Below are positions 61,695 through 64,000 of a DNA stretch of 64,000 bases, piece after piece. Numbering within the stretch: position 1 is the stretch's first letter; the number at the start of each line of letters is the position of its first letter. Source of the stretch: Nitrosomonas sp. (GTDB lineage Bacteria > Pseudomonadota > Gammaproteobacteria > Burkholderiales > Nitrosomonadaceae); contig JAHBZZ010000002.1 of assembly GCA_019635215.1 (NCBI GenBank), positions 1 through 64,000 on the forward strand, written 5' to 3'. The position numbers and the translations under genes are program-made. The notes beneath the pieces were generated by a model. That model made no database searches, was not told the origin of the DNA, and worked only from the letters and a program-made list of their open reading frames with translations.

Positions 61695-62615
61695 GTGAAT
61701 TTCCAGCAATTACGCATTATCAGTGAAACCGTTCGCCAACGTTATAACCTGACGAAAGTCGCCAATGCCTTGTTTACCTCGCAATCCGGTGTCAGCAAAC
61801 ACATCAAGGATCTGGAAGACGAACTGGGTATTGAGTTATTTATCCGCAAAGGCAAACGCTTTACCGGATTAACCGCGCCCGGCAAGCAACTGGTCAGAGT
61901 CGTCGAACGCGTTTTGCTGGACGCGAATAACCTCAAACGCATGGCGGAGGAATTCAGCCAGCACGATCAGGGTGAATTGACGATCGTCACGACCCACACA
62001 CAAGCGCAATATGCCTTGCCACCCGTTGTAGCACAGTTTAAAAAGGAATTTTCCAAAGTACATCTGGTACTGCATCAGTCCAGCCCCGGTGAAATTGTTT
62101 CAATGCTGCTTGATGATCAGGCCGATATCGGCATTGCAACAGAAGCGCTTGGCGATGTGGATAACCTGATCTCTTTTCCTTACTACTCGTGGCATCATTC
62201 GATCATCGTACCACCTGGTCACGCCTTGCTTTCCAAGCAGCCGCTGACGCTTGAAGAAATCGCGCAATTCCCAATCATTACTTATCACCAGGGGTTCACC
62301 GGCAGGTCGAAAATTGACCAGGTTTTTACCAGCGCCGGTCTCACACCCGACATCGCCATGTCGGCGCTGGATGCAGATGTAATTAAAACTTACGTCAAGC
62401 TCGGCCTGGGCATTGGCATTATCGCATCGGTAGCTTTTATCCCGGAGCAGGATTCTTCCCTGATCATGCTTTCCGGAGAACATTTATTCGAAAAAAACAC
62501 AACCATTATCGCCATCCGCCGCAACCATTTTCTGCGCAGCTATGCTTACCGGTTCATGGAGCTTTGTGTACCGTCACTCAGTGAGCAGGCTATCCGCTCC
62601 GCGGCGCATCTCTAG
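61695..62615 (+). CDS. cysB: CysB-like LysR-family regulator
   Basis: A GTG start at 61695 gives 306 residues. The CysB N-terminus is unmistakable: NFQQLRIISETVRQRYNLTK, VANALFTSQSGVSKHIKDLE, ELGIELFIRKGKRFTGLTAP. The effector domain has TTHTQAQYALPPVVAQFKKE, VLHQSSPGEIVSMLLDDQAD and FTGRSKIDQVFTSAGL. CysB senses N-acetylserine (made from O-acetylserine) and activates sulfate-uptake and cysteine genes. Located at the end of the sulfur cluster, it is the obvious candidate to control the permease, epsC and encapsulin units. Confidence 0.94.
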   Translation: MNFQQLRIISETVRQRYNLTKVANALFTSQSGVSKHIKDLEDELGIELFIRKGKRFTGLTAPGKQLVRVVERVLLDANNLKRMAEEFSQHDQGELTIVTTHTQAQYALPPVVAQFKKEFSKVHLVLHQSSPGEIVSMLLDDQADIGIATEALGDVDNLISFPYYSWHHSIIVPPGHALLSKQPLTLEEIAQFPIITYHQGFTGRSKIDQVFTSAGLTPDIAMSALDADVIKTYVKLGLGIGIIASVAFIPEQDSSLIMLSGEHLFEKNTTIIAIRRNHFLRSYAYRFMELCVPSLSEQAIRSAAHL

Positions 62616-62642
62616 GTGCAGCAAGACTTAACGACACCTATT

Positions 62643-62998
62643 TAGAACCTGTTCAAGATGTTACTGAAAGGCGCATTGCTGCGTTAAAATTGATCATTTA
62701 CGCCTGCCGCCGTCGAACAGGTTGGAAGCCTTAACACATGACCGCAAAGGACAATGGCGTATTCGCATCAACGATCAATGGCGCATATGTTTCCGTTTTG
62801 AAAATGGCGATGCATTTGACGTTGAAATCGTCGGACTAAACACCTAACAATGGACGTATTGCTTCAAATTGTTCCCATGTCCAATCACCCAGATAAACAC
62901 TATCTTTTTCCGGCATGATCCAATACCACAAATAAATCAGTCTAATCACAGGAACAGCAGATCTTTTTTATGATTTTTTTGATCTTGAACAGGTTCTA
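62643..62998. mobile_element. 356-bp element with perfect 17-bp terminal inverted repeats
   Basis: The left end TAGAACCTGTTCAAGAT (62643-62659) is the exact complement of the right end (62982-62998). On the minus strand, 62916-62836 is a 26-codon frame (starts MPEKDSVYLGDW, contains WEQFEAIRPLL) that resembles the opening of an IS transposase. The interior also carries a HigB fragment. It is probably a deletion derivative of an insertion sequence. Confidence 0.75.
62704..62847 (+). pseudogene. HigB-type toxin, C-terminal remnant
   Basis: The plus-strand frame reads LPPSNRLEALTHDRKGQWRI, then RINDQWRICFRFENGDAFDV and EIVGLNT, ending in TAA. This is the C-terminal half of the HigB/RelE-like killer family, including the catalytic-side phrase INDQWRICFRF. 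The N-terminal half and the HigA antitoxin are missing, so it is inactive. It lies inside the inverted-repeat-bounded element. Confidence 0.75.
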
Positions 62999-63140
62999 GC
63001 AAAGATTACTATAACGCCAGATAGATCGACACATTTCCATACTAATTGAAGGATATAGCATGCAATTTGCCGTGTTAGGTTTCATTTCTGACGTAATATA
63101 TTGCGTCATTTCGGACATATAATTCTAGTTAGGCCTCTCC

Positions 63141-63917
63141 ATGTCCTCTGACATTTGCATCTGGTGCCTTCAACATGCCAATGGAAAGGATGAGGAACAC
63201 ATCATTCCCGAAGCACTTGGTTGCCCGCCGGGTTTCGTTCTTCCTGGCACAGTCGTGTGTAGGAAGTGTAATAACGGGCTTGCAAACCTTGATAGTGCCG
63301 TGATTGATGAATTCGACTTTCGAGCGTTTATGGCTGGCGTGCCAAAAAAGAAGGGGCGCCCACCAGCCATTCGCAGTCGAGGAAACGTGGTAGGCACAAT
63401 CGAGAAAGATGGCTCAGCAATTTCCTTCAACATGGACCCGGTACCCGTCACGGCTCATGATGGTTCGTATCTAGCTCCTTACCGTGGATCAACGCGCGAC
63501 GTTCGTGCTAAGTTCACAAGGGACGGAGACACCGCAAGAATTAGTTTCGATATTCCATTCGGACAGAATCGAAAGTTCTTGCGCGGTATCACCAAGATCG
63601 CGTTTTCATCCTTAGCATACTTCTTAGGCGCACCGCTTGCTCGAAGCCCTGCATTCTCGTCGGTTCGCCGTTTCGTTAAACATGGCGCTGGCAATCGCCA
63701 CGTGTTGCTTACATCAAGCAACGATAATTGTTATTCCAATAGCGTATGGCCGCCATACATTTCTCCTTCTGGAGATTACGCTGTTACTTTCAGGCTAACG
63801 TCCGTTGAGTTCCTGGTCGACTTAAGCGAGGAAGAATCGTTCATTAGGATGCTCCAAGCGAAAGCCCCCAGATTTCTTGGAGATAAGAATTGGTGCACTT
63901 TACCCATCAAGGCCTAA
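63141..63917 (+). CDS. HNH-motif protein of unknown role
   Basis: The product has 258 residues. The N-terminal 55 hold an HNH-type zinc site: CIWCLQHA, then DEEHIIPEALGCPPGF, and VVCRKCNNGLANLDSAVIDE. This Cys-x2-Cys, EHIIP, Cys-x2-Cys-Asn arrangement is common to HNH_5-like nucleases and some defence proteins. The remaining 200 residues are beta-rich and unassigned (ARISFDIPFGQNRKFLRGIT). It stands alone between a mobile element and its own terminator, suggesting transfer. A defence or restriction role is possible, but unproven. Confidence 0.8.
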   Translation: MSSDICIWCLQHANGKDEEHIIPEALGCPPGFVLPGTVVCRKCNNGLANLDSAVIDEFDFRAFMAGVPKKKGRPPAIRSRGNVVGTIEKDGSAISFNMDPVPVTAHDGSYLAPYRGSTRDVRAKFTRDGDTARISFDIPFGQNRKFLRGITKIAFSSLAYFLGAPLARSPAFSSVRRFVKHGAGNRHVLLTSSNDNCYSNSVWPPYISPSGDYAVTFRLTSVEFLVDLSEEESFIRMLQAKAPRFLGDKNWCTLPIKA

Positions 63918-63932
63918 AGCAACGTTAACCCG

Positions 63933-63968
63933 CGAAGGCCCGATTAGCCTCGCGTAATCGGGCTTTCG
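63933..63968 (+). terminator. Intrinsic terminator after the HNH gene
   Basis: CGAAGGCCCGATTA pairs with TAATCGGGCTTTCG (13 of 14 positions) around an 8-base loop, and is followed by TGTTTTC. It starts 16 bases after the stop. Confidence 0.82.
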
Positions 63969-64000
63969 TGTTTTCATGGCTATGTTTTAATGCTTAATGC

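Overview
The window looks like the chromosome of a betaproteobacterium. My best guess is an ammonia oxidiser of the Nitrosomonas type. This is inferred from gene content and arrangement (pilS-pilR with a PP0621-like gene, a TIGR04073-like protein, betaproteobacterial Fur-box style, a curli cluster, and an encapsulin/sulfate cluster). No rRNA or other taxonomic marker is present. No tRNA, rRNA or CRISPR array was seen.

Region 1 (1-23539, all minus strand) is the promoter-proximal part of an extracellular/contractile injection system (eCIS, a headless phage-tail-like machine). In transcription order it encodes a DUF4255 cap/terminator protein, an unknown, sheath, tube, a giant second sheath-like protein, a second tube, a LysM baseplate protein, a 58-residue protein missed by ATG-based calling, a gpD-like hub, a gpV-like spike, a large protein with a C-terminal membrane segment, gp25, a baseplate J-like protein split by a frameshift, a gpI-like wedge protein with an N-terminal propeller-like half, and four proteins of unknown role. 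The last of these runs off the left edge. No AAA+ ATPase, tape measure or proven effector is in view; they may lie beyond position 1. No capsid, terminase, portal, integrase or lysis gene is present, so this is not a prophage.

Region 2 (23540-33100) holds an IS5-type transposase remnant, an aquaporin, a PH-domain-like membrane protein, a methylthioribose-phosphate isomerase (mtnA) next to a class II aldolase (a methylthioadenosine salvage/shunt pair), a TIGR04073-like protein, and the PilR/PilS two-component system.

Region 3 (33100-40000) is a transporter and ion-resistance block: a TDT/SLAC1-type transporter whose stop codon forms the edge of a 145-bp MITE, crcB, a 1.3-kb scar with transposase remnants and a duplicated crcB-DUF190 junction, then DUF190, an MFS transporter, an ACR3/BASS-type transporter and a GDCC zinc-ribbon protein. 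A broken lipase-like gene follows.

Region 4 (40100-42550) has a Fur-box-like palindrome, a small secreted protein, a FecI-like ECF sigma factor and a lone type II thioesterase, suggesting remnants of iron/siderophore functions.

Region 5 (42600-50140) is a complete curli system with all genes on one strand (csgD-E-F-G, two curlins, and a CsgH/CsgC-like chaperone), dispersed modular repeats, and a lone NodT-type outer-membrane efflux lipoprotein.

Region 6 (50764-62615, plus strand) is a compact sulfur cluster: YezD/DUF2292, an alginate-export-type porin, sulfate-binding protein, DUF2325, a degenerate EAL protein, CysT, CysW, CysA, EpsC serine acetyltransferase, a family 2A encapsulin shell, its cysteine desulfurase cargo, and a CysB-like regulator. 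The logic is sulfate import, O-acetylserine/cysteine synthesis, then cysteine desulfuration inside a protein compartment. The window ends with an inverted-repeat-bounded element carrying a HigB remnant and an HNH-motif protein.
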